Origin: Pedobacter xixiisoli | GTDB taxonomy: Bacteria; Bacteroidota; Bacteroidia; Sphingobacteriales; Sphingobacteriaceae | DNA: 64,000 nucleotides | NCBI RefSeq assembly: GCF_900215335.1 | Contig: NZ_OCMT01000004.1 | Coordinates: forward strand, 496,001-560,000 | Direction: 5' to 3' | Shown: positions 44,363-51,206 of the stretch, piece after piece | Position numbering within the stretch: position 1 is the stretch's first letter | Layout: each line of letters opens with the position of its first letter | The notes under the pieces: model-generated | What the model was told of the DNA's origin: nothing | What the model saw: the letters and a program-made list of their open reading frames with translations, nothing else | Database searches by the model: none | Program-made: the position numbers and the translations under genes

Positions 44363-45340
44363 TTAAAAATTTGCAGCCTTTAAGCGCAAACCACTGTTCT
44401 CTTCCAAACCAAACATTAAGTTCATATTCTGAACCGCTTGTCCGCTGGCACCTTTTAAAAGGTTATCTATAATGCTGATGATAAATAGTTTATTGCCATG
44501 TTTTTCTAAATGAACAAGGCATTTATTGGTATTTACCACTTGCTTTAAATCGATGTTTTTCCGGCTTACGTGAGTGAATGCATGACCAGCATAATAGTTC
44601 TCATACAATTCGTAAGCTTGCTCTTCCGTCAAGTCGATTTCTATGTACATTGCCGCCAAAATACCTCTAGTGAAATCTCCACGTTGTGGGATGAAGTTTA
44701 AAGCCTCTTTAACTTCGCCCTGCAGCTGAGTTAAGCTCTCGCCAATTTCATTTAGATGTTGGTGTTCGAAAGCCTTATAAATCGAAAGGTTGTTATTTCT
44801 CCAGCTGAAGTGTGAGGTTTTGCTCAAACTCTGACCTGCGCCCGTAGAACCTGTAGTTGCATTGATATGCACTTCGCTCTGCAATAATCCTTTTGAAGCC
44901 AATGGCAATAAACCTAATTGGATACAAGTAGCAAAACAACCGGGGTTCGCAATATTTTGTGCCGATTTGATTTTCTCTTTGTTCAGTTCTGGCAAGCCAT
45001 AAACGAAGTTACGGGTTGCAAGTTGCGAGTTTTGGGTTAACCTAAAATCCTGAGATAAATCAATGATTTTAACTTTTGCATCAATCGGGTTTGCTTCCAA
45101 AAACTTCTTTGCATCGCCGTGACCAACGCACAGAAACAATACATCGATGTCTTGCGAAATTTGGTCTGTAAATTTCAAATCAGTATCACCAAATAAATCG
45201 GTATGTACGTCCGAAATTAGATTGCCAGCGTTACTGCTGCTATTTACAAAAGCAATTTCTACTTGTGGGTGGTTTACCAAGATACGTAGCATCTCGCCAC
45301 CTGTATAACCTGCTCCTCCAATAATTCCTGCTTTTATCAT
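44363..45340 (-). CDS. argC: N-acetyl-gamma-glutamyl-phosphate reductase
   Basis: 325 residues. NADPH-dependent reduction of acylglutamyl phosphate to the semialdehyde. The N-terminal Rossmann motif is KAGIIGGAGYTGGEMLRIL. The catalytic Cys lies in IANPGCFATCIQLGLLPL near residue 152, and GSTGAGQSLSKTSHFSWRNNN is the substrate loop. The length and the NPGC active site match the short ArgC type. It follows the GNAT gene in the operon. Confidence 0.95.
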   Translation of the reverse strand: MIKAGIIGGAGYTGGEMLRILVNHPQVEIAFVNSSSNAGNLISDVHTDLFGDTDLKFTDQISQDIDVLFLCVGHGDAKKFLEANPIDAKVKIIDLSQDFRLTQNSQLATRNFVYGLPELNKEKIKSAQNIANPGCFATCIQLGLLPLASKGLLQSEVHINATTGSTGAGQSLSKTSHFSWRNNNLSIYKAFEHQHLNEIGESLTQLQGEVKEALNFIPQRGDFTRGILAAMYIEIDLTEEQAYELYENYYAGHAFTHVSRKNIDLKQVVNTNKCLVHLEKHGNKLFIISIIDNLLKGASGQAVQNMNLMFGLEENSGLRLKAANF

Positions 45341-45368
45341 ATTTTTTCTAGGTTTAGGGTATAAGGTT

Positions 45369-45410
45369 TAAGGTAAAAGGTCAACTGCATGCCTTTAGAC
45401 CCTTACCTTA
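45369..45410. repeat. Imperfect hairpin, TAAGGT type (argC-GNAT gap)
   Basis: TAAGGTAAAAGGTC (45369-45382) pairs imperfectly with GACCCTTACCTTA (45398-45410). It reaches into the stop codon of the GNAT gene. Related GGTTTAGGGT/AAGGT fragments lie at 43004-43035 and 45874-45905. Confidence 0.55.
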
Positions 45411-45869
45411 TTTTATTTCAATTTTATAAAGTAAAAACTCTTCGTCTGGTCCCTGTTTTACAAAACCAATTTGCTCGTAAAGGCTTTGCGCTGTAAAGTT
45501 ATCAACGGCTGTTTCTAGCTGAACAAAAGTAGAGCCTTGTGCTTTAGCAAAATCCATCACGGTCTTAATCAGCATTTCCCCAATTCCCTGTTTGCGGTAA
45601 TCTGGGTCAACAAACAAATCGTTCAGTATCCAATTCTTAGTTAATCTGGCAGATGAATATTTTGGATAAAGCTGTGTAAATCCTACTGGTTTATTTTCAT
45701 CTAAAGCCACAAAAATTATCGACTCGTTGTTTTCTAATCGAGCATCAATGAAAGCCTTTGCCATTCCTAAATCAGAGAATTTACCGTAAAATATTCTGTA
45801 CTGATTAAACAAGTTAACTACTAAGTCAGCTTCATTTAAATCGATACGTTTTATTTCTATTTTACTCAT
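45408..45869 (-). CDS. GNAT-family N-acetyltransferase
   Basis: 153 residues, a single GNAT domain. The acetyl-CoA loop is VDPDYRKQGIGEMLIKT (Q/RxxGxG/A), followed by VQLETAVDNFTAQSLYEQIGF, the usual C-terminal helix and strand. The substrate is not readable. It lies inside the arginine operon between argG and argC. It could be a second acylation activity or a passenger; the other GNAT at 47313 is the better candidate for the first pathway step. Confidence 0.88.
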   Translation of the reverse strand: MSKIEIKRIDLNEADLVVNLFNQYRIFYGKFSDLGMAKAFIDARLENNESIIFVALDENKPVGFTQLYPKYSSARLTKNWILNDLFVDPDYRKQGIGEMLIKTVMDFAKAQGSTFVQLETAVDNFTAQSLYEQIGFVKQGPDEEFLLYKIEIK

Positions 45870-45895
45870 TTTTTAGGTTTAGGGTTTTTAGAGTT

Positions 45896-45931
45896 AAGGC
45901 TTAGGGTCTTTGGCGAAAAACCTTACGCCTT
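45896..45931. repeat. Imperfect hairpin, AAGGC type (GNAT-argG gap)
   Basis: AAGGCTTAGGGT (45896-45907) and ACCTTACGCCTT (45920-45931) pair with two mismatches around a 12-nt loop. It is in the 89-nt gap together with TTTAGGTTTAGGGT. Confidence 0.5.
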
Positions 45932-45958
45932 TTACCTCAAAGCTTTTACCTTCAGACG

Positions 45959-47149
45959 CTACGCTTCTGAGTTCACTTTATGCCAAATCATTACCTGGTT
46001 ACCGAAAATTTTAGAGAAACCTTTCACATCTTCCCCGCTCCAAGCATTGTTCATTTCGCCGTAGCTGCCAAATTTATTGCTCATTAAATCGTTAGCACTT
46101 TCGATACCGATGATATGGAAACGATATGGCAACAACTCTACAAATACTTTTCCATTAACAGTGCTTTGAGTAGAGCTTAAGAAAGCTTCCATGTCTCTCA
46201 TAATCGGATCGTGGAATTGACCTTCGTGCAACCAGTTACCATAAAATGATGATAAGTTTTCTTTCCAGCTCAACTGCCACTTAGTTAACGTGTGTTTTTC
46301 TAAAGCATGGTGCGCTTTGATGATTACCATTGGTCCTGCAGCCTCGAAACCAACACGACCTTTAATACCGATAATGGTATCACCAACGTGGATATCACGA
46401 CCTACGCCGAAAGGAGCAGCAATTGCTTGTAATTTTTGGATTGCTCTCACTGATTCCAATTTCTCTCCATCAACTGCAACCAATTCACCTTTTTCAAAAG
46501 TTAATTCTACTTGTTTAGCTTCAGTTTCTGTTACCTGAGTTGGCCAAGCGCTTTCTGGCAACGTTTTGTTAGAAGTTAATGTTTCTGCGCCACCTACCGA
46601 AGTACCCCACAAACCTTTATTGATTGAGTATTTTGCTTTTTCCGCAGTGTAAACCACGCCATGTTTTGCTAAATATTCTATCTCCGCTTCGCGAGATAAT
46701 TTCAAATCTCTAATTGGTGTGATAATCTCCACACCTGGAATAAGGATATTGAAAATCATATCGAAACGCACTTGGTCGTTACCTGCACCAGTACTACCGT
46801 GAGCTACATAATCAGCACCAATTTTCTTTACATAATTGGCAATAGCTGTAGCTTGGCAAACACGCTCTGCACTTACTGATAATGGATAAGTTGCATTTTT
46901 TAAGACGTTACCATAAATCAAATACTTGATGCTATCGTTGTAATAGTTTTCGGTTTCATCTACCGCAGCGTGCGAAGTTACACCTAAAGCATAAGCCCGT
47001 TCTTCAATTTCCTTTAGCTCATCTTCAGAAAAACCACCAGTATTTACTACTACCGAGTGTACTTCTAAGCCTCTGTCTTTGGTTAAATGAATGCAACAGA
47101 ATGAGGTATCTAAACCTCCGCTAAATGCTAAAACAACTTTTTTCTTCAT
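45959..47149 (-). CDS. argG: Argininosuccinate synthase
   Basis: 396 residues from ATG 47149; ten upstream codons are open but not family-like. It joins citrulline and aspartate with ATP. The PP-loop is VVLAFSGGLDTSFC at residues 5-18; YVAHGSTGAGNDQVRFD (near 110) and KGLWGTSVGGAE are the aspartate/citrulline and ATP blocks. It is the second main gene of the operon, after the argA-like GNAT gene, an order typical for the phylum. The protein carries the family core but is shorter in the C-terminal oligomerisation tail than E. coli ArgG. Confidence 0.95.
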   Translation of the reverse strand: MKKKVVLAFSGGLDTSFCCIHLTKDRGLEVHSVVVNTGGFSEDELKEIEERAYALGVTSHAAVDETENYYNDSIKYLIYGNVLKNATYPLSVSAERVCQATAIANYVKKIGADYVAHGSTGAGNDQVRFDMIFNILIPGVEIITPIRDLKLSREAEIEYLAKHGVVYTAEKAKYSINKGLWGTSVGGAETLTSNKTLPESAWPTQVTETEAKQVELTFEKGELVAVDGEKLESVRAIQKLQAIAAPFGVGRDIHVGDTIIGIKGRVGFEAAGPMVIIKAHHALEKHTLTKWQLSWKENLSSFYGNWLHEGQFHDPIMRDMEAFLSSTQSTVNGKVFVELLPYRFHIIGIESANDLMSNKFGSYGEMNNAWSGEDVKGFSKIFGNQVMIWHKVNSEA

Positions 47150-47165
47150 CTTGTATTTAATTATT

Positions 47166-47296
47166 ACCACCTTAGACACCTAAGAAAACCTTAGCTAGAT
47201 GGTTGATATATGTTATATATTTTAAATTCTATTTTTTTACCAGTTAAAACACTTTAAAAAACTTAAACTCAGTTGTACTAAAGTGTCTAAGGTGGT
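47166..47296. repeat. Inverted repeat C (argG-GNAT gap)
   Basis: ACCACCTTAGACAC (47166-47179) and GTGTCTAAGGTGGT (47283-47296) are perfectly complementary, 103 nt apart, with further weaker pairing outside. The pair brackets almost the whole 163-nt gap; between them the sequence is AT-rich with no gene. Confidence 0.8.
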
Positions 47297-47312
47297 TAAA
47301 TTAATTATATAT

Positions 47313-48011
47313 CTATTTATTTAAAAACGCTAAAAATAACAACATCGATTTTAAATCTGTACCACCTTTGTTCTTCTCTATTAAACGCTGCTTAATGCGC
47401 ATAAAACGTTCATAAAGCTTTGGTTTTCTCTGCAATTCTTCCGCAAACTTTTTCGCTTCCTCATGCTTTTTCTCTGCAGGGTCGTACAACATTGCGGTAC
47501 ACATACAGATTTTGCGCTCCTTCATTTTAAGGATATCGAAGTTCACGCAGCTTTGGCAACCTTTCCAGAAATCTTCATCCTGGGTAAGTTCCGAATAGGT
47601 AACAGGTTCGTAGCCTAAATCAGAGTTGATTTTCATTACCGCTAAACCAGTGGTTAGCCCGAAGATCTTAGCTTTAGGATACAGTTTTCTCGATAGGGCG
47701 AAAATTTCTTCCTTGATAGATTTTGCTAATCCAGCTTTACGGAATTTAGGACTTACAATTAAGCCAGAGTTGGCCACAAACTGACCATGGCTCCAAGTTT
47801 CGATGTAGCAAAATCCAGCCCACGTGCCATCCTTATGGAAAGCGATGACAGACTTTCCCTCCTGCATTTTACCTGCAACATATTCTGGCGAACGTTTAGC
47901 GATACCTGTGCCTCTAGCTTTCGCAGATTCGGCCATCTCTTCAACTATTTCTTCTGCAAAAACACGATGTTCAGGAAGTGCGACTTGCACTATAAAATCG
48001 TTATTATTCAT
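47313..48011 (-). CDS. GNAT acyltransferase, probable first enzyme of arginine synthesis (argA-like)
   Basis: 232 residues. The GNAT core lies in about 5-150, with SGLIVSPKFRKAGLAKSIK as the acyl-CoA loop (RKAGLA) and a C-terminal Lys-rich helix. CQSCVNFDILKMKERKICMC holds four Cys in a pattern that could bind metal or form disulfides. It is the first main gene of an arginine operon that otherwise has argB, C, D, E, F', G and H but no argJ, so it is the natural candidate for glutamate N-acyltransferase. This is from genomic context; the acyl group (acetyl or succinyl) is open. Confidence 0.8.
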   Translation of the reverse strand: MNNNDFIVQVALPEHRVFAEEIVEEMAESAKARGTGIAKRSPEYVAGKMQEGKSVIAFHKDGTWAGFCYIETWSHGQFVANSGLIVSPKFRKAGLAKSIKEEIFALSRKLYPKAKIFGLTTGLAVMKINSDLGYEPVTYSELTQDEDFWKGCQSCVNFDILKMKERKICMCTAMLYDPAEKKHEEAKKFAEELQRKPKLYERFMRIKQRLIEKNKGGTDLKSMLLFLAFLNK

Positions 48012-48103
48012 TAATTCTTTAACGAAAAAATATGGTATTCTTGTTAATTGGATTTTTAGTGAGGATCAATTCCTCATGGGTTTAAGTTCCCTAGGGGTAA
48101 GAC

Positions 48104-48238
48104 TTAAATCCGCGGCGTAAAGAGCTGCCGACTTGTAGTGATATGAAATACGGGGTGTAAACGCTCAATAAAATAGCCGTTAGACGCCATATTCTTGGCC
48201 TCTAAAACAGATAATTTATGTGCAATTTGTTTACTCAT
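48104..48238 (-). CDS. 44-aa small ORF upstream of the arginine operon (possible leader peptide)
   Basis: ATG 48238 opens MSKQIAHKLSVLEAKNMA, then NGYFIERLHPVFHITTS and RQLFTPRI, ending TAA at 48104. It starts about 32 nt after the predicted transcription start and ends 92 nt before the argA-like ATG. That gap contains a TGAGGA/TCCTCA hairpin (48060-48076) and an imperfect palindrome around CCCTAGGGG. Three Arg codons are spread through the second half, but they are not clustered as in classical attenuators. It could be a leader peptide or a small conserved protein; no family recognised. Confidence 0.5.
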   Translation of the reverse strand: MSKQIAHKLSVLEAKNMASNGYFIERLHPVFHITTSRQLFTPRI

Positions 48239-48276
48239 TTTTTAATCAAATCAATTGTGTAGAATTGATTGTGGCG

Positions 48277-48307
48277 CAAAGGTTTAAATAAAATTTGAGT
48301 TGTGCAA
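48277..48307 (-). promoter_or_regulatory. Predicted promoter of the arginine operon
   Basis: On the minus strand TTG (48307-48305), a 20-nt spacer, then AACCTTTG (48284-48277), one mismatch from TAnnTTTG. Transcription would start near 48270. No classical ARG box was recognised. Confidence 0.5.
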
Positions 48308-48376
48308 TACAATTCGCATTTTTTTACATTTTGTTTATCATTTCTTAATGCACCCGAAGCGTACTCCGCCTGTTAT

Positions 48377-48422
48377 CAATAAAAAAATCCCATTGGACTA
48401 TGCTAATGGGATTTTTTTATTG
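48377..48422 (-). terminator. Terminator of the coiled-coil gene (bidirectional shape)
   Basis: An 18-bp perfect stem CAATAAAAAAATCCCATT with its complement around a 10-nt loop; A7/T7 runs on either side. Lies just past the 48436 stop. Confidence 0.9.
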
Positions 48423-48435
48423 AATGTCTTCAGGT

Positions 48436-49347
48436 TTATCGCAATTCTATTTCAGACTTTCCCATAAGGAATCCATCTGCATACAAGAAAATGCCATAAT
48501 TGCCTTTGATGAAAGTTCTGGGGTTAATCCAATCTATCTTGAAGGAAGTGCCATCATTGTTATACGAAATCTCAATGGCTCTGCTGTATTGCATTTGTTG
48601 CCCATCCGCTTCAAACATGTTGCTCTCATCAGCAATTAAATTACCTGCTGGATCAATCACCCTGAGAAAGATTTTATGGTACGTTTTTTCTGCTAAGTCA
48701 TTTGGGGCAATACCGAAATCAATAGTTAATTTATTGGTTGCGCTGGCTTTAGTAACTAAAGCGCTTTTGCCGTTATCTTTTACCCTAAAAGCACTCACGT
48801 TAATATTAGAAGCTTTTAAAGAAGAACCAACCTTTACTTTTCTATTCAGATTTCTATTTTCTCTTCTTAAATTTTCTGTTTGTTCGTTATAATCGTTGAT
48901 GCTTGTTTTTAAGCTATCACGTTCTGTTTTAAGATAGGAGTTTTCCTGCTCTAGAATCGCAATTTGATTATTGTAACTCTTTACGAAATCTTTTAATGAA
49001 TTGATTTGCTTGTGAGCCTCGTCTAGTTCCTGCTGAGTAAGCTCTCCTTTTTTTAGCGCTAACTTCAATTCAGCAATTTTCTCCCTAGCTAATTTTTGCT
49101 CTTCAATTAACCTATCATTTAAGGTCACATTTAGCAGGTTTACTCGGTCAAGTTCTACTTCTATTTTCTCTACTTCAAGTTTAAGGCGGTCTTTTTCGGT
49201 GTTTATTGTAACAAATCTGCTAGTTTGCTGCCTATCTTTAAAATATAGATAACCGTTTATCCCTAGTAACGCTATAATGACAATAATCAGGAAGTAAACT
49301 TTGTTACGATCTACCTTGTTATCTGCCGCTTTTTCTTGTGTCTGCAT
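48436..49347 (-). CDS. Membrane-anchored coiled-coil protein of unknown function
   Basis: 303 residues. One TM helix at about 17-37 (VYFLIIVIIALLGINGYLYF) without a cleavable signal, then a long coiled coil (about 45-170) rich in E/K/L heptads (EKDRLKLEVEKIEVELDRV). A beta-rich C-terminal domain (about 180-303) follows, containing KTYHKIFLRVIDPAGNLIADES and GNYGIFLYADGFLMGKSEIEL. The layout suggests an envelope-spanning protein that places its C-terminal domain in the periplasm. I recognise no named family. It diverges from the GH10-like gene and has its own terminator. Confidence 0.8.
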   Translation of the reverse strand: MQTQEKAADNKVDRNKVYFLIIVIIALLGINGYLYFKDRQQTSRFVTINTEKDRLKLEVEKIEVELDRVNLLNVTLNDRLIEEQKLAREKIAELKLALKKGELTQQELDEAHKQINSLKDFVKSYNNQIAILEQENSYLKTERDSLKTSINDYNEQTENLRRENRNLNRKVKVGSSLKASNINVSAFRVKDNGKSALVTKASATNKLTIDFGIAPNDLAEKTYHKIFLRVIDPAGNLIADESNMFEADGQQMQYSRAIEISYNNDGTSFKIDWINPRTFIKGNYGIFLYADGFLMGKSEIELR

Positions 49348-49499
49348 TGTTTTTCTCAGTCTCGAAAGTAATTATGTAAGCGTCAATTGAAGTGCTAACT
49401 TAACAATAAAATCAAAAAAGTATAAAAATAATGTCACTTTTGTATGCTAAAGCTCGAAAGTAACGTTAACAGAATAGCTTATTATCAAATCATTTAGGA

Positions 49500-51056
49500 A
49501 TGCCCTACCACTTATTGAAGTACAACATCTTTACGACTCTTTTTTTCTTATTCATATCAGCGTCAACATTAAACGCTCAAGAGGAGATTAAAATTGCACC
49601 TAAGCGAGAATTTCGTGGTGTATGGGTGGCAACCGTTACCAATATCGACTGGCCATCTAGGCAGGGCTTATCTGTAGATCAGCAAAAGCAAGAACTGATT
49701 GCCATTCTAGAGCAGCATAAGAAGACAGGATTAAATGCCATTATTCTACAAATTAGACCAACAGCAGATGCGGTTTATGCTAAATCAAGAGAGCCTTGGA
49801 GCCATTGGTTAATGGGTAAACAAGGCTTGGCACCCGCTGCGGGTTACGACCCTTTAGCTTTTGCAGTTAAGGAATGCCACGAAAGAGGAATGGAGTTACA
49901 TGCTTGGTTTAACCCGTACAGAGCAACGATGTCGGCAAGTCAGGTCACGCATCCAGAGCATATCACTAAACAAAAACCTGAACTTTTTTACCGTTACGGC
50001 GGACAAATCCTTTTTGACCCGGGGATTCCAGAAAATAGAGAATACATTACCCAAGTAATACTAGATGTGGTAAAAGGTTACGATATTGACGGGGTTCATT
50101 TCGATGATTATTTCTATCCATATCGTATCGCTGGACAAACTATTAACGATAGCGCAACCTTCTCGAAATATCCTAACGGGTTTGTTAAAATTGATGATTG
50201 GAGAAGAAACAATGTTGATTTGTTGGTGAAGATGGTGAATGATAGCGTACATCATTACAAAAAACACATCAAATTTGGTATTAGTCCTTTCGGGATTTGG
50301 AGAAACTTTAGGGAAGATACTTTAGGCTCTAAAACCAATGGCTTATCTAACTATGGAGAGCTGTATGCTGATTCTAGAAAATGGATAAAAGAAGGATGGG
50401 TAGACTATATCAATCCGCAGATTTATTTTTCTTTTTCTCGTGCTGCGGCGCCATTTAAGGTACTGTTAGACTGGTGGGATAAAAACACTTACGGTAGGCA
50501 TTTATATATTGGCCAAGCGGCTTACCTTATCCATAATGGTACTACAAAACGAGAACCAGCATGGGCTAGACCTAACGAAATCCCAAACCAAATCAGAGCA
50601 ATTAGATCGAGTAATAGAGTGCAAGGAAGTGTTTATTTCAGTTCCAAATCCTTATCGACGGTAGCTCGTGGCCTAACGGATTCTTTAAGAAACGATTTTT
50701 ACAAATATCCAGCTTTACCACCGCTAATGCCTTGGATAGATGACGTGGCGCCAAATGAACCTCAAAATTTAACAGCTGAGGCAACTGCAGATGGTATCCA
50801 GTTAAAATGGACAAGACCACTGAAAGCTAAAGATGGTGAAACTGCGTCAGGCTATGTCGTTTATCGCTTTAACGAAGGTGAGAAAATAGATGTTTTGAAC
50901 GCTAGAAATATCGTACGTATTACCTTCGAAGATTATTCGTTCTTTTTGGATACTAATGTGGAGAAAGGGAAACGTTACAGTTACCTAGTGACGGCTTTAG
51001 ATCGAATTAAAAACGAAAGTGATGCAAGTGGCCCAGTAGGGGTAGAGGCGAAGTAA
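49500..51056 (+). CDS. Family-10-like glycosyl hydrolase lipid-free exported enzyme (GHL10/DUF187)
   Basis: 518 residues. Signal peptide ending ASTLNA-QE, then the GHL10 TIM barrel (about 30-370), opening with REFRGVWVATVTNIDWPS and including LHAWFNPYRAT, DPGIPENREYI, IDGVHFDDYFYP (acidic active-site strand) and WVDYINPQIYFSF. The C-terminus (about 420-515) is an FN3-like domain (PNEPQNLTAEATADGIQLKW). Family members are thought to act on peptidoglycan-like or denuded glycans; the substrate is not certain. Single gene with its own terminator. Confidence 0.9.
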   Translation: MPYHLLKYNIFTTLFFLFISASTLNAQEEIKIAPKREFRGVWVATVTNIDWPSRQGLSVDQQKQELIAILEQHKKTGLNAIILQIRPTADAVYAKSREPWSHWLMGKQGLAPAAGYDPLAFAVKECHERGMELHAWFNPYRATMSASQVTHPEHITKQKPELFYRYGGQILFDPGIPENREYITQVILDVVKGYDIDGVHFDDYFYPYRIAGQTINDSATFSKYPNGFVKIDDWRRNNVDLLVKMVNDSVHHYKKHIKFGISPFGIWRNFREDTLGSKTNGLSNYGELYADSRKWIKEGWVDYINPQIYFSFSRAAAPFKVLLDWWDKNTYGRHLYIGQAAYLIHNGTTKREPAWARPNEIPNQIRAIRSSNRVQGSVYFSSKSLSTVARGLTDSLRNDFYKYPALPPLMPWIDDVAPNEPQNLTAEATADGIQLKWTRPLKAKDGETASGYVVYRFNEGEKIDVLNARNIVRITFEDYSFFLDTNVEKGKRYSYLVTALDRIKNESDASGPVGVEAK

Positions 51057-51063
51057 AAAGAAA

Positions 51064-51102
51064 AATAAAAATGGCGCTTAACTAAGCGCCATTTTTATTA
51101 TA
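51064..51102 (+). terminator. Terminator of the GH10-like gene
   Basis: AATAAAAATGGCGCTTA pairs with TAAGCGCCATTTTTATT across a very short loop, 8 nt after the stop. Confidence 0.9.
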
Positions 51103-51111
51103 GTAAACTAT

Positions 51112-51192
51112 AGACTTACGAAGTTTAACTTTAGATAATTGATTTTCAATTGTAAAGTTGAGGGCTTAGCCGTTTTAAAACTTCGTAAGTCT
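51112..51192. repeat. Nested palindrome F (AGACTTACGAAGTTT type)
   Basis: 15-nt perfect arms AGACTTACGAAGTTT (51112-51126) and its complement (51178-51192), with an inner AACTTTA...TAAAGTT stem. It fills the space between the GH10-like terminator and the M16 stop, so it is distinct from both genes' terminators. Confidence 0.8.
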
Positions 51193-51206
51193 CAGTGCTT
51201 CAATTC

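Noticed and set aside
44133..44472. Two overlapping plus-strand frames across the argD-argC gap
   Set aside because: They are antisense to argD and argC and derive their middle from palindrome B2.
37998..47296. CRISPR array made of the repeated units in the arginine cluster
   Set aside because: The units are palindromes separated by whole genes, with no regular repeat-spacer pattern and no cas genes.
48436..49347. Coiled-coil protein as a phage tape-measure or SMC fragment
   Set aside because: It is short, has an N-terminal membrane anchor and a separate beta-rich C-terminal domain, and no phage genes are nearby.
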